A DNA stretch of 64,000 bases from Kineosporia corallincola. Lineage in GTDB: Bacteria; Actinomycetota; Actinomycetes; Actinomycetales; Kineosporiaceae. The stretch covers positions 186,001-250,000 of the forward strand of contig NZ_JAHBAY010000001.1 in the NCBI RefSeq assembly GCF_018499875.1. Reading direction: 5' to 3'. A model generated the notes under the pieces. It ran no database searches. It saw only the letters and a list, made by a program, of their open reading frames with translations, and was not told the DNA's origin. Shown in pieces: positions 27,118 through 34,756 of the stretch (position 1 is its first letter; every line of letters starts with the position of its first letter). Made by a program: the position numbers and the translations under genes.

Positions 27118-28770
27118 TCAGACCTCCGGCTTCTGGGCCCCGATGTCCTCGGCGTCGACGATGCGGTAGGCATAGCCCTGCTCGGCCAGGAATCGCTGCC
27201 GGTGCGCGGCGAAGTCCTGGTCGAGCGTGTCCCGGGAGATGACGGCGTAGAACCGGGCGCCCTTTCCGTCTTTCTTCGGGCGCAGCAGGCGGCCCAGGCG
27301 CTGGGCCTCTTCCTGGCGCGACCCGAACGACCCCGAGACCTGGATCGCCACACTGGCCTCGGGCAGGTCGATGGAGAAGTTCGCGACCTTGCTGACGACC
27401 AGGGTGGAGATCTCGCCGGAACGGAATGCGTCGAACAGTCGCTGCCGCTCGGTCACCGACGTCTCACCCTTGAGAACCGGTGCGTCGAGCCGGTTCCCGA
27501 TGTCGTCGAGCTGGTCCAGGTACTGCCCGATGACCAGGATCTGCTCGCCGTCGTGCTGCCGCACCAGCTGCTCGACCACCTTGGTCTTCATGTCGCTGGT
27601 GGCGCACAGCCGGTAGCGCTCCTCCGGCTCGGCGGTGGCGTAGAGCAGACGCTCGCGCTCGGGCAGCGTCACCCGCACCTCCACGCAGTCGGCCGGCGCG
27701 ATGTAGCCCTGCGCCTCGATGTCTTTCCACGGCGCGTCATAGCGTTTCGGGCCGATCAGGCTGAACACGTCGCCCTCCCGGCCGTCCTCGCGCACCAGCG
27801 TCGCGGTCAGGCCGAGCCGGCGGCGGGCCTGGAGCGAGGCGGTCATCCGGAACACCGGGGCGGGCAGCAGGTGCACCTCGTCGTACACGATCAGGCCCCA
27901 GTCCCGGGCGTCGAACAGGTCGAGATGGGCGTACGCGCCCTTACGTTTCGTCGTCATCACCTGATAGGTGGCGATGGTGACCGGGCGGATCTCCTTGCGG
28001 GTGCCGGAGTACTCGCCGATCTCGTCCTCCGTCAGCGTGGTGCGGGCGATCAGCTCGTCACGCCACTGCCGGGCCGAGACCGTGTTGGTCACCAGAATCA
28101 GCGTGGTGGTGCCGGATTTCGCCATCGCGGCAGCGCCCACCAGGGTCTTGCCGGCGCCGCAGGGCAGCACCACCACGCCGGAGCCGCCGTGCCAGAAACC
28201 GTCCACCGCCTCGGCCTGGTAGGGCCGCAGCTCCCAGCCGTCCGGGGCCAGGTCGATCGGGTGCTTCTCGCCGTTGACGTAACCGGCCAGGTCTTCCGCC
28301 GGCCAGCCCAGCTTCAGCAGCACCTGCTTGAGGTTGCCGCGCTCGCTCGGGTGCACCAGCACGTCGGTCTCGCCCAGCCGCTCGCCGACCAGCGGGACGA
28401 CCTTCTTGCTGCGCAGCACCTCCTCGAGCACCGGCACGTCCAGGCCACGCAGCACCAGGTTCGGGCCGTCCTTGACCAGCTGGAGACGCCCGTAGCGGGC
28501 CATCGTCTCGGCCACGTCGACCAGCAGGGCGTGCGGCACCGGGTAGCGGGAGTACTCCAGCAGGACGTCGACCACCTGCTCGGCGTCGTGGCCGGCCGCC
28601 CGGGCGTTCCACAGGCCCAGCGGGGTGAGCCGGTAGGTGTGCACGTGCTCCGGGGCGCGTTCCAGCTCGGCGAACGGGGCGATCGCCCGGCGGCAGGCCG
28701 CCGCCTGGTCGTGGTCGATCTCCAGCAGCAGCGTCTTGTCGCTCTGGACGATCAGTGGTCCGTCAGTCAC
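27118..28770 (-). CDS. ercc3: XPB-type DNA repair helicase (SF2)
   Basis: A 550-aa 3'-5' superfamily 2 helicase like human XPB and M. tuberculosis Ercc3. Seen: an N-terminal damage-recognition-like region, Walker A LPCGAGKTLVG, the DEVH box in VYDEVHLLP, motif III region LTATLVREDGREGDVF (with the RED motif of XPB), FSLIGPKRYDAPWKDIE, and motif VI QRLGRLLRPKK. The GTG at 28770 has GGGAGA upstream. The gene lies 42 bases after a Helicase_C_3 protein gene on the same strand, a pairing kept in many actinobacteria. It probably acts in DNA repair; the partner may substitute for an accessory subunit. Confidence 0.95.
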   Translation of the reverse strand: MTDGPLIVQSDKTLLLEIDHDQAAACRRAIAPFAELERAPEHVHTYRLTPLGLWNARAAGHDAEQVVDVLLEYSRYPVPHALLVDVAETMARYGRLQLVKDGPNLVLRGLDVPVLEEVLRSKKVVPLVGERLGETDVLVHPSERGNLKQVLLKLGWPAEDLAGYVNGEKHPIDLAPDGWELRPYQAEAVDGFWHGGSGVVVLPCGAGKTLVGAAAMAKSGTTTLILVTNTVSARQWRDELIARTTLTEDEIGEYSGTRKEIRPVTIATYQVMTTKRKGAYAHLDLFDARDWGLIVYDEVHLLPAPVFRMTASLQARRRLGLTATLVREDGREGDVFSLIGPKRYDAPWKDIEAQGYIAPADCVEVRVTLPERERLLYATAEPEERYRLCATSDMKTKVVEQLVRQHDGEQILVIGQYLDQLDDIGNRLDAPVLKGETSVTERQRLFDAFRSGEISTLVVSKVANFSIDLPEASVAIQVSGSFGSRQEEAQRLGRLLRPKKDGKGARFYAVISRDTLDQDFAAHRQRFLAEQGYAYRIVDAEDIGAQKPEV

Positions 28771-28812
28771 GGAAAAGAGTCTCCCTCATCACCTCGGGCA
28801 CCGGACAAGAGC

Positions 28813-31293
28813 TCAACCAGCTTCGGGAGCCGTTTCATCCGTGGCCGCCACCGCGATCACCCGGTGCACCGAATAGCCGCGCACCCGGCCGCTGGCCACC
28901 TCCAGCGCCCGGATCCGCCCGCCCTCCACGGCCAGCGGCTCGATGATCTGCCGCACGGCCTTACCGGCGTCCTCCAGGTAACCGATCCACAGAGGACGAC
29001 GAAGGGCCGCGGCCTCGCGCAGCACCGCGATCGCCCCCGCCGGGTCCATCGGCACCAGCGGCGGGGGTTCCGCGCCGCCCCGGGCGACCGGGCGGCGGAC
29101 GTTCTGCTCCACCGCGCGCATCGCCCGCACGGCCGTGCGCAGGGCCTCGGCGCTCGCGGTCGGCGGCGGCTGGCGCCGCGCCACCGGTGAGGCGGCGGCC
29201 CGGGCCCGGCGCGGCGGCACGGCGTGCACCAGCAGGTCGCCGTCCGGGGACTCGGCCGCCGGGGCCAGGCCCATCTCCCGCAGCGCGGCCAGCACCAGGT
29301 CGGGCGGGGCGCCCGCGGCGAGCACCGTCGGGGCCAGCCGTCGCAGCCGCAGCGCGGCCGCGCGGCGGTCCGCCAGAACCTCGGTGAGCAGCGTCTCGTC
29401 GTCCGCACGCAGGTAGGCCGAGGCGACGCCGACCCGCAACCGGCCGTAACGCCGTGCGCTGTCGGTGATCAGGTACTCCAGCGGCTGCGGAACCGGGGTG
29501 CGGCTGTGCGCACCGAGCCAGCGGATCAGGTCCTCACCGGTGCGCCCGGCGTCCAGCGCCCGGCGCACCGAGGCTGGGGTGATCCGGAAGACCGAGGCCC
29601 CGCCCCGGCTCTCCACCTCGGCCATCAGCAGCAGCTCGCGCTCGGTCGCGGCGGGCAGCCGGCCGGGCGCCACCACGCTCAGGTCGGCCTGGAGCAGCAC
29701 GTGGTCGACCGGCTCGGGCAGCGTGCCGTCGAGCAGGCCGGCGGCCGGCCGGGCGCCGTCGACGCGCCGGGCGGTCTGCGCCGTGGTCGGTTCCGGGCCG
29801 CTGCCGGTGCCGTAACCGGGCGCGCCGTCGGCCGATTCGATCAGCGACCGGCCGAACGACGAGATCGCGCCCAGCCCGGTCAGGCCCAGCCAGGCGGCCT
29901 CGGTCAGCGCCCAGCGCACCAGCTCGGGCTGCGACGCCGAGCCGCGCCGCGGGGCGGTCCAGACCAGCCGCTCCACCAGGCCGGAACCGTTCGGGTCGGC
30001 CAGGGCACCCACCGTGCCCTCGGGGTGCCGGGCGGTCTCGGCCGCGAGATCGGTGAGCACGTGCTGCCGCACGATGCGGGCCTGCGGGCGTTCCACCCCC
30101 GGACCGAGCGCCGACACCGGCGAGTCCTTCGGGCCGCGGGAGCCGACCAGGGCGGCCGCTCGCGGCGTGTCCCACCAGGCGAGCGCCAGCCGGACCCAGC
30201 GCTCGCCGATGCTCCCGGCCAGCCAGGTGTCGAACTCCGCGGTGGGCAGCCACGACGGGTCGGCCTCACCGTCGTCGGCGATCAGGCCGGCGGCCAGGGC
30301 GATCTCGACCAGCAGCGCCGCGGTGGCCTCGTCCAGGTCGAGAGCGGTGGCGGTGCGCCGCAGATCGCGCACGCTGAGCCCACCGGCCCGCAGCAGCGGG
30401 GGCGGGTCGGCGCCCCAGAGCGTGCCGAGTGCCTCGGCCAGCCGCACCGCCTCGGCCGCGGCCAGCCCGGCGGTGTCGTCGGCCTGCGTGTTCTTACGCT
30501 CCCGCAGCTCCAGTGGTGGCGGGGTCTGCTCGGGGCGGCGGTGCACCCTGCCCCCGCGCAGGGCGAGGCCGATCTCGCGGGGGAGCACCACGTGTCCCGG
30601 GTCGGCGACGGCGAGCAGGCCGTGGGCCAGCAGCCACTCCACCGGGGATCCCGCGGTGCCGGCCCGCACCGCGCGGTCGGCGTCCGGCACCTGGCCCACG
30701 GGCGGGCCCCAGACCAGCCGTTCCAGCACCTGCGCCGCGGGCTGCGGGGCCTTCTCCAGCAGGGCGGCGACGATCGCCGGGTCGCCCAGGTGCCCGGCCA
30801 GCCGGGCCAGGGCGGTGTCCGGGTCTCCGGAGGGTGGCAGGCCGAGGTCTTCCATCACCTCGGCCAGACGTTGCGGCGAACGCCGGCCCAGGGCCTCGGC
30901 CAGCGGCGGGCCGAGACCGGCCGGGTGCGGGCCGAGGCTCTCCCGGGCCGCGCGCACCAGGTGCAGGGAGCGGGCTCCGCCCCAGACCAGGCCGAGGCCG
31001 CGCAGTTCGGCCAGCGGCCCGCTGACCGGTGCGCCCCAGCGGCGGCTGAGCTCACCCGACGACACCGGCTCCGGGCTGACGGCCATCACCTCGAGAACCT
31101 GGAGCGTGCGGGCGTCCAGGCCGTCGACGGCCCGCTGCACCGACAGCCGGGTGACCGCGGCGGTGGCCAGGCCGCCCAGGTCGGCCGGGGGCGGGACGGT
31201 CAGGTCGGGCCGCTGCTCCAGCAGGGAAACCAGAGCCTCGTCGTCCCAGCTGCGCAGTTCGTCGGCCAGGCTGCGCACAGGGGTCGGGGGCAC
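28813..31293 (-). CDS. Helicase-associated (Helicase_C_3) protein, XPB partner
   Basis: A large (826-aa) protein with an N-terminal winged-helix-rich half (SLADELRSWDDEALVSLLEQRPDL, then DARTLQVLEVMAV and GLVWGGARSL) and a C-terminal Helicase_C_3 region (DHVLLQADLSVVAPG, FRITPASVRRALDAG, YLITDSARRYGRLRVGVAS). The extreme C-terminus (LWIGYLEDAGKAVRQIIEPLA) resembles a WYL domain, which can bind nucleic acid or regulatory ligands. The GTG at 31293 is preferred over 31353. It is the first gene of a two-gene operon with ercc3. Rv0862c beside ercc3 is the likely counterpart. Its role is unproven. Confidence 0.85.
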   Translation of the reverse strand: MPPTPVRSLADELRSWDDEALVSLLEQRPDLTVPPPADLGGLATAAVTRLSVQRAVDGLDARTLQVLEVMAVSPEPVSSGELSRRWGAPVSGPLAELRGLGLVWGGARSLHLVRAARESLGPHPAGLGPPLAEALGRRSPQRLAEVMEDLGLPPSGDPDTALARLAGHLGDPAIVAALLEKAPQPAAQVLERLVWGPPVGQVPDADRAVRAGTAGSPVEWLLAHGLLAVADPGHVVLPREIGLALRGGRVHRRPEQTPPPLELRERKNTQADDTAGLAAAEAVRLAEALGTLWGADPPPLLRAGGLSVRDLRRTATALDLDEATAALLVEIALAAGLIADDGEADPSWLPTAEFDTWLAGSIGERWVRLALAWWDTPRAAALVGSRGPKDSPVSALGPGVERPQARIVRQHVLTDLAAETARHPEGTVGALADPNGSGLVERLVWTAPRRGSASQPELVRWALTEAAWLGLTGLGAISSFGRSLIESADGAPGYGTGSGPEPTTAQTARRVDGARPAAGLLDGTLPEPVDHVLLQADLSVVAPGRLPAATERELLLMAEVESRGGASVFRITPASVRRALDAGRTGEDLIRWLGAHSRTPVPQPLEYLITDSARRYGRLRVGVASAYLRADDETLLTEVLADRRAAALRLRRLAPTVLAAGAPPDLVLAALREMGLAPAAESPDGDLLVHAVPPRRARAAASPVARRQPPPTASAEALRTAVRAMRAVEQNVRRPVARGGAEPPPLVPMDPAGAIAVLREAAALRRPLWIGYLEDAGKAVRQIIEPLAVEGGRIRALEVASGRVRGYSVHRVIAVAATDETAPEAG

Positions 31294-31460
31294 GCCCCCA
31301 CGGTAATCGCACCGGTGCGTCGATGGTGCCCGGTGATCACGCGTTCCGGGCATCGGCGGCGGCTCAAGAACATCTCAAGAAGCGGTATGCCCGATCTGTG
31401 GGGATGCTCGATCAAGAAGGTCGTCCGGGTCGTCCGGGCGCGTCTGAAGAAGGAGGACGC

Positions 31461-32315
31461 ATGGTTACGGCGATCGTCATCATCGTCTTGCTGGCGTTGC
31501 TGCTGCTCGGGTTGTTCGCCTTCCAGAAGGCCCGGAAGAACGCAGAACTCCAGCAGCGCCGGTCGGAGCTGAAGGACCGGTTCGGGCCGGAGTACGAGCG
31601 CTACCTGTCGGGCTCGGACAACCGGGCGAAGGCCGAGCGCAAGCTGGCCGCCATCGCCGACCGACGTGACAAGCTGTCGATCCGGGACCTGACGAACGAG
31701 GAGAAGGCCCGCTACGGCACCCGCTGGTCGGCCGCCCAGGCCCGGTTCGTGGACGAGCCGCCCGCCGCGGTGGACGACGCGGACACGCTGATCACCCAGG
31801 TGATGAAGGAACGCGGCTACCCGATGGACGACTTCGGCGCCCGCTCCGACATGATCATGGTCGACCACCCGGAGATCGTGCAGTACTACCGCAGTGCGCA
31901 CGAGTCGCACGAGCGTCACCGGGCCTCGGGGAAGCTGGAGACCGAGGACCTGCGGCAGGCGTTCATGCACTACCGCAAGCTGTTCCACGCCCTGGTGGGC
32001 ACGCCCGAGCCGGTGCAGACCACCCGGCCGCTGCCGGCCGGCAAGCACTCCGGGGCGCCGGGCCGGCCGGAGACCCCGCGGGACACCCAGCCGATGACGT
32101 CGGGCCCTCGTGACTCGCGCGAGTCGCGCGACACCCGGGTTCCGGGGGCGCGGTCCGGTGAGCTCGACCGCGAGGACGACGGACGACGCACGCCCGTGAC
32201 CGATCGCCGTCCGCCGGTCGACCCGACCCGTTCCGGGCCGGTGCAGGACCGCGTGGTGGCGGGCCGGGCGGATGACGCCCCGGCCACCGGGCGCAGCCCG
32301 CAGGAGACCCGATGA
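31461..32315 (+). CDS. Single-pass membrane protein with helical domain (paralogue 1)
   Basis: A 284-aa protein with an N-terminal helix (VTAIVIIVLLALLLLGLFAF, residues 2-21) and a charged cytoplasmic region. A helical domain (about 75-190) contains RYGTRWSAAQARFVDEP and TEDLRQAFMHYRKLFHALVG, and the tail is Pro/Arg-rich and disordered. The ATG at 31461 has AAGGAGG upstream. The stop overlaps the start of the next gene (ATGA), so translation is coupled. The next protein shares the W-x(3)-Q-x(2)-FVD-x-P and TEDLR-x-AF-x(2)-YR pattern. Function unknown; a membrane-tethered partner of its soluble neighbour is plausible. Confidence 0.8.
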   Translation: MVTAIVIIVLLALLLLGLFAFQKARKNAELQQRRSELKDRFGPEYERYLSGSDNRAKAERKLAAIADRRDKLSIRDLTNEEKARYGTRWSAAQARFVDEPPAAVDDADTLITQVMKERGYPMDDFGARSDMIMVDHPEIVQYYRSAHESHERHRASGKLETEDLRQAFMHYRKLFHALVGTPEPVQTTRPLPAGKHSGAPGRPETPRDTQPMTSGPRDSRESRDTRVPGARSGELDREDDGRRTPVTDRRPPVDPTRSGPVQDRVVAGRADDAPATGRSPQETR

Positions 32316-33364
32316 GCAGCGGCGAGCGGACGACCGGCGACGGGCAGACGGCCGGCGACGAGGCCACCTCGGCCACCCGGCGGGCCGAGCAGACCGCCCG
32401 GGCCGAGCGGGACCGGGCCGAGCGGGACCGGATCGAGCGGGACCGGATCGAGAACCAGGCCGAGAACTCGGTCGGGAAACTGGCCGAGAACCCGGCTGGG
32501 GACGATCCGGAGGGCACGCGCCGGACCTGGCCCGGTCCGTCCGCGGCCAGTTCGGTGGGTCAGGCGGGTGCTGACCGCACCGCCTGGGCCGGCCCGACGG
32601 GTGTTCCGGCGAACGGCCCGGGGAGTGATCCGGCTGTCGGCCCGGCGGGAGGTGCCGTGCGGGAGGACCAGGCCTCGCGGCCGATCCCGGTCGGCGGTAC
32701 GGCCGGTACCTCGACCGGTCGTGCCGCAGGTGCCGCCACCGGTGCGCCGGGCAGTGCATCGCCGGTGACCGGGGAGGACGAGGTGTACCGCCCCGCCGAC
32801 CGCCACGACCCCTCGGTGCGCGAGAACTTCGCGCACGACGACGCGGACCGCCGGAGCGGGACCCTGACCCCGGCTCCGGCACCCGTCGCCACCGAGGAAG
32901 ACACCCGGACGTCTCCCACGGCGTCACCGGTTCCGTCCCCCGGCGCGTCTCCCGCGGCGTCCCCCCTTGCCTCTTCGGCACCGGTGCACCGGGTGAGCCG
33001 GGCAGACAAGGTGGACGGTTCCGAGAAGCGCGGCCGGGACACCGACACCGACGGTTCCGACGACGGTTCCGTCGACGGTGACGAGCGGGGCGACGTCTCG
33101 CCGGTCACCCCGATCAGCAGCGGCCGTCGTCGTTCCGGGGCCGCGGCCGACGCGGTGTCCGGGCACACCGGGCTGACCGGCGACGACGAATGGCGCGAGC
33201 TCCAGACCAAGTTCGTCGACGATCCGCAGGCCACGGTGGCCGGGGCCGCCGGACTGCTGGAGCGGGACCTGGCCGGACTGCGCTCGCAGCTGGCCGCCGG
33301 CTCGACCGAGGATCTGCGCAACGCGTTCAAGCGCTACCGGGGTCTGCACGAGTCGCTGCGCTGA
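32312..33364 (+). CDS. Soluble paralogue with long disordered N-terminus (paralogue 2)
   Basis: A 350-aa protein. The first ~285 residues are low-complexity (Glu/Arg repeats, then Gly/Pro/Ala/Ser and Asp-rich). They include an RAERD-type pentapeptide repeat from four 15-bp units at 32402-32461. The last 60 residues, DEWRELQTKFVDDPQATVAG to TEDLRNAFKRYRGLHESL, match the helical domain of the preceding membrane protein. No membrane helix. It begins within the stop of that gene (ATGA) and is followed by a strong terminator. Probably a scaffold or interaction protein; no enzymatic motif. Confidence 0.8.
   Translation: MSSGERTTGDGQTAGDEATSATRRAEQTARAERDRAERDRIERDRIENQAENSVGKLAENPAGDDPEGTRRTWPGPSAASSVGQAGADRTAWAGPTGVPANGPGSDPAVGPAGGAVREDQASRPIPVGGTAGTSTGRAAGAATGAPGSASPVTGEDEVYRPADRHDPSVRENFAHDDADRRSGTLTPAPAPVATEEDTRTSPTASPVPSPGASPAASPLASSAPVHRVSRADKVDGSEKRGRDTDTDGSDDGSVDGDERGDVSPVTPISSGRRRSGAAADAVSGHTGLTGDDEWRELQTKFVDDPQATVAGAAGLLERDLAGLRSQLAAGSTEDLRNAFKRYRGLHESLR
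32402..32461. repeat. Tandem 15-bp units (RAERD repeat)
   Basis: Units start at 32402, 32417 and 32432; a diverged one starts at 32447. The consensus is GCCGAGCGGGACCGG. In frame, giving a charged pentapeptide repeat likely to form a helix. Confidence 0.85.
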
Positions 33365-33380
33365 CCTGCTTTCGAACCAT

Positions 33381-33417
33381 GGACGACGAGGAGCCCGTCA
33401 AGGGCTCCTCGTCGTCC
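33381..33417 (+). terminator. Terminator of the paralogue pair
   Basis: Perfect 16-bp stem GGACGACGAGGAGCCC with its complement and a 5-base loop. It shares the GGACGACGA core with the hairpins at 5705 and 42305. It ends only 33 bases before the next gene's start. Confidence 0.9.
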
Positions 33418-33450
33418 GTCGTTGTGCCCAAGGGCCCTAAACTGGGCATC

Positions 33451-34122
33451 GTGCCAACTGGACAGCTGGTGGTCGGCTTCGACCTCGACATGACCCTGGT
33501 GGACTCGGCCGACGGCATCGTGGCCACCCTGGCACTGGCGCACCGGCAGGTCACCGGCGGTCTGTCCGACGTCGTCGTGGACCGCGAACGCGCCTGGCCG
33601 CTCATGGGTTACCCGCTCGACCGGATCATCGGTGAACTGATGCCCGGGGTCGACGTCGACGTGGTGGCCGACACCTATCGCTCGCTCTACCCCACCACCG
33701 GGTTGTCGCGGAACCGGCTGTTGCCCGGCGTGCACGAGGCGTTCGCCGCCATCCGCGAGGCGGGTGGCCGGGTGCTGGTGATCTCGGCGAAGTCCGAGCC
33801 GGGTGTGCACTCCGTGCTCGAGGCGCTCGGCCTGCTCGACGACAAGCACCGGCCCGACCTGATCGCGGGCGGCCGGTTCGGCAGCGCCAAGGGCGAACTG
33901 CTGATCACCGAGGGTGCCTCGGTCTACGTCGGCGACCACATCGGTGACGTCACGGCGGCCCAGGTGGCGGGCGCGACCAGCGTCGCGGTGAGCACCGGGC
34001 CGCAGACCGCGGCCGAGCTGACGGCGGCCGGCGCGGACGTGGTTCTCGACGATCTTCTCGGATTCCCGCGATGGCTTTCGGCACATCTGCACGGATTAAG
34101 CCGTTCGCACGTCGGCAACTGA
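33451..34122 (+). CDS. HAD-superfamily hydrolase (phosphoglycolate phosphatase-like)
   Basis: A 223-aa HAD phosphatase. Motif I is FDLDMTLVDS near the N-terminus, a helical cap follows, then motif II VLVISAKS, Lys in GSAKGELL and motif IV VYVGDHIGDVTAAQ. Substrate unknown. The GTG at 33451 follows a TAAACT -10-like hexamer (33438-33443) by seven bases; with a terminator immediately upstream, a leaderless transcript starting at the GTG is the simplest reading. The cold-shock gene follows on the same strand. Confidence 0.9.
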   Translation: MPTGQLVVGFDLDMTLVDSADGIVATLALAHRQVTGGLSDVVVDRERAWPLMGYPLDRIIGELMPGVDVDVVADTYRSLYPTTGLSRNRLLPGVHEAFAAIREAGGRVLVISAKSEPGVHSVLEALGLLDDKHRPDLIAGGRFGSAKGELLITEGASVYVGDHIGDVTAAQVAGATSVAVSTGPQTAAELTAAGADVVLDDLLGFPRWLSAHLHGLSRSHVGN

Positions 34123-34214
34123 CGGCTAACCTTGAGGAAACGACAGATCGTGAGCAAGAGCGGTTGCCGTGGGTACAGGCCCGCGGCAACCGTCACGTGA
34201 CAGGGGATACAGAC

Positions 34215-34598
34215 GTGCCGACTGGCAGGGTCAAGTGGTTCGACGCCGAGCGAGGCTTCGGTTTCGCCAGCAACGATGACGGCGGTGAGGTCTTCGTGCA
34301 CGCCTCCGCGCTGCCCGCGGGTACGACCACGCTCAAACCGGGCGCCAAGATCGAGTTCGGGGTCGCCGAGGGCCGTCGTGGCCTCCAGGCCCTCTCGGTG
34401 CGTCTGGTCGAGGCCACCCCGTCCGTGGCGCGGGCCATGCGCAAGCCCCCCGAAGACATGACGGTCATCGTGGAAGACCTGATCAAGCTGCTGGACAACG
34501 TCTCCAACAGCCTGCGTCGTGGGCGTTACCCCGACCGCTCGTCCGCGAGCAAGGTCGCCACCGTGCTCCGCGCCGTCGCAGACGACCTCGAGGCGTGA
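34215..34598 (+). CDS. cspB: Cold-shock protein with C-terminal helical extension
   Basis: 127 aa. The cold-shock domain occupies residues 1-65 (GRVKWFDAERGFGFASN, VFVHASAL). A 60-residue helical extension (EDMTVIVEDLIKLLDNVSNSLRRGRYPDR) is absent from CspA and typical of actinobacterial CspB (M. tuberculosis Rv0871 is similar in size). GTG start at 34215. The first motif reads GFGFASN, without the usual KGFGFI Lys/Ile. The extension may mediate dimerisation or partner binding. Confidence 0.94.
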   Translation: MPTGRVKWFDAERGFGFASNDDGGEVFVHASALPAGTTTLKPGAKIEFGVAEGRRGLQALSVRLVEATPSVARAMRKPPEDMTVIVEDLIKLLDNVSNSLRRGRYPDRSSASKVATVLRAVADDLEA

Positions 34599-34756
34599 TC
34601 GGCCGTCCGGCGCGCCGTCCGCGCCTGCTCGACACACTGCGGGGATGGGGGAGACTGGCTGGTGCTGCCACCGCCAGGTCGGCACCCCCGCCTCCGGCGG
34701 GCGCGACGACGGGTGACCGGCAGCAGGCCGTCCGGGGCGGATCAGGAGTGGAGCAG

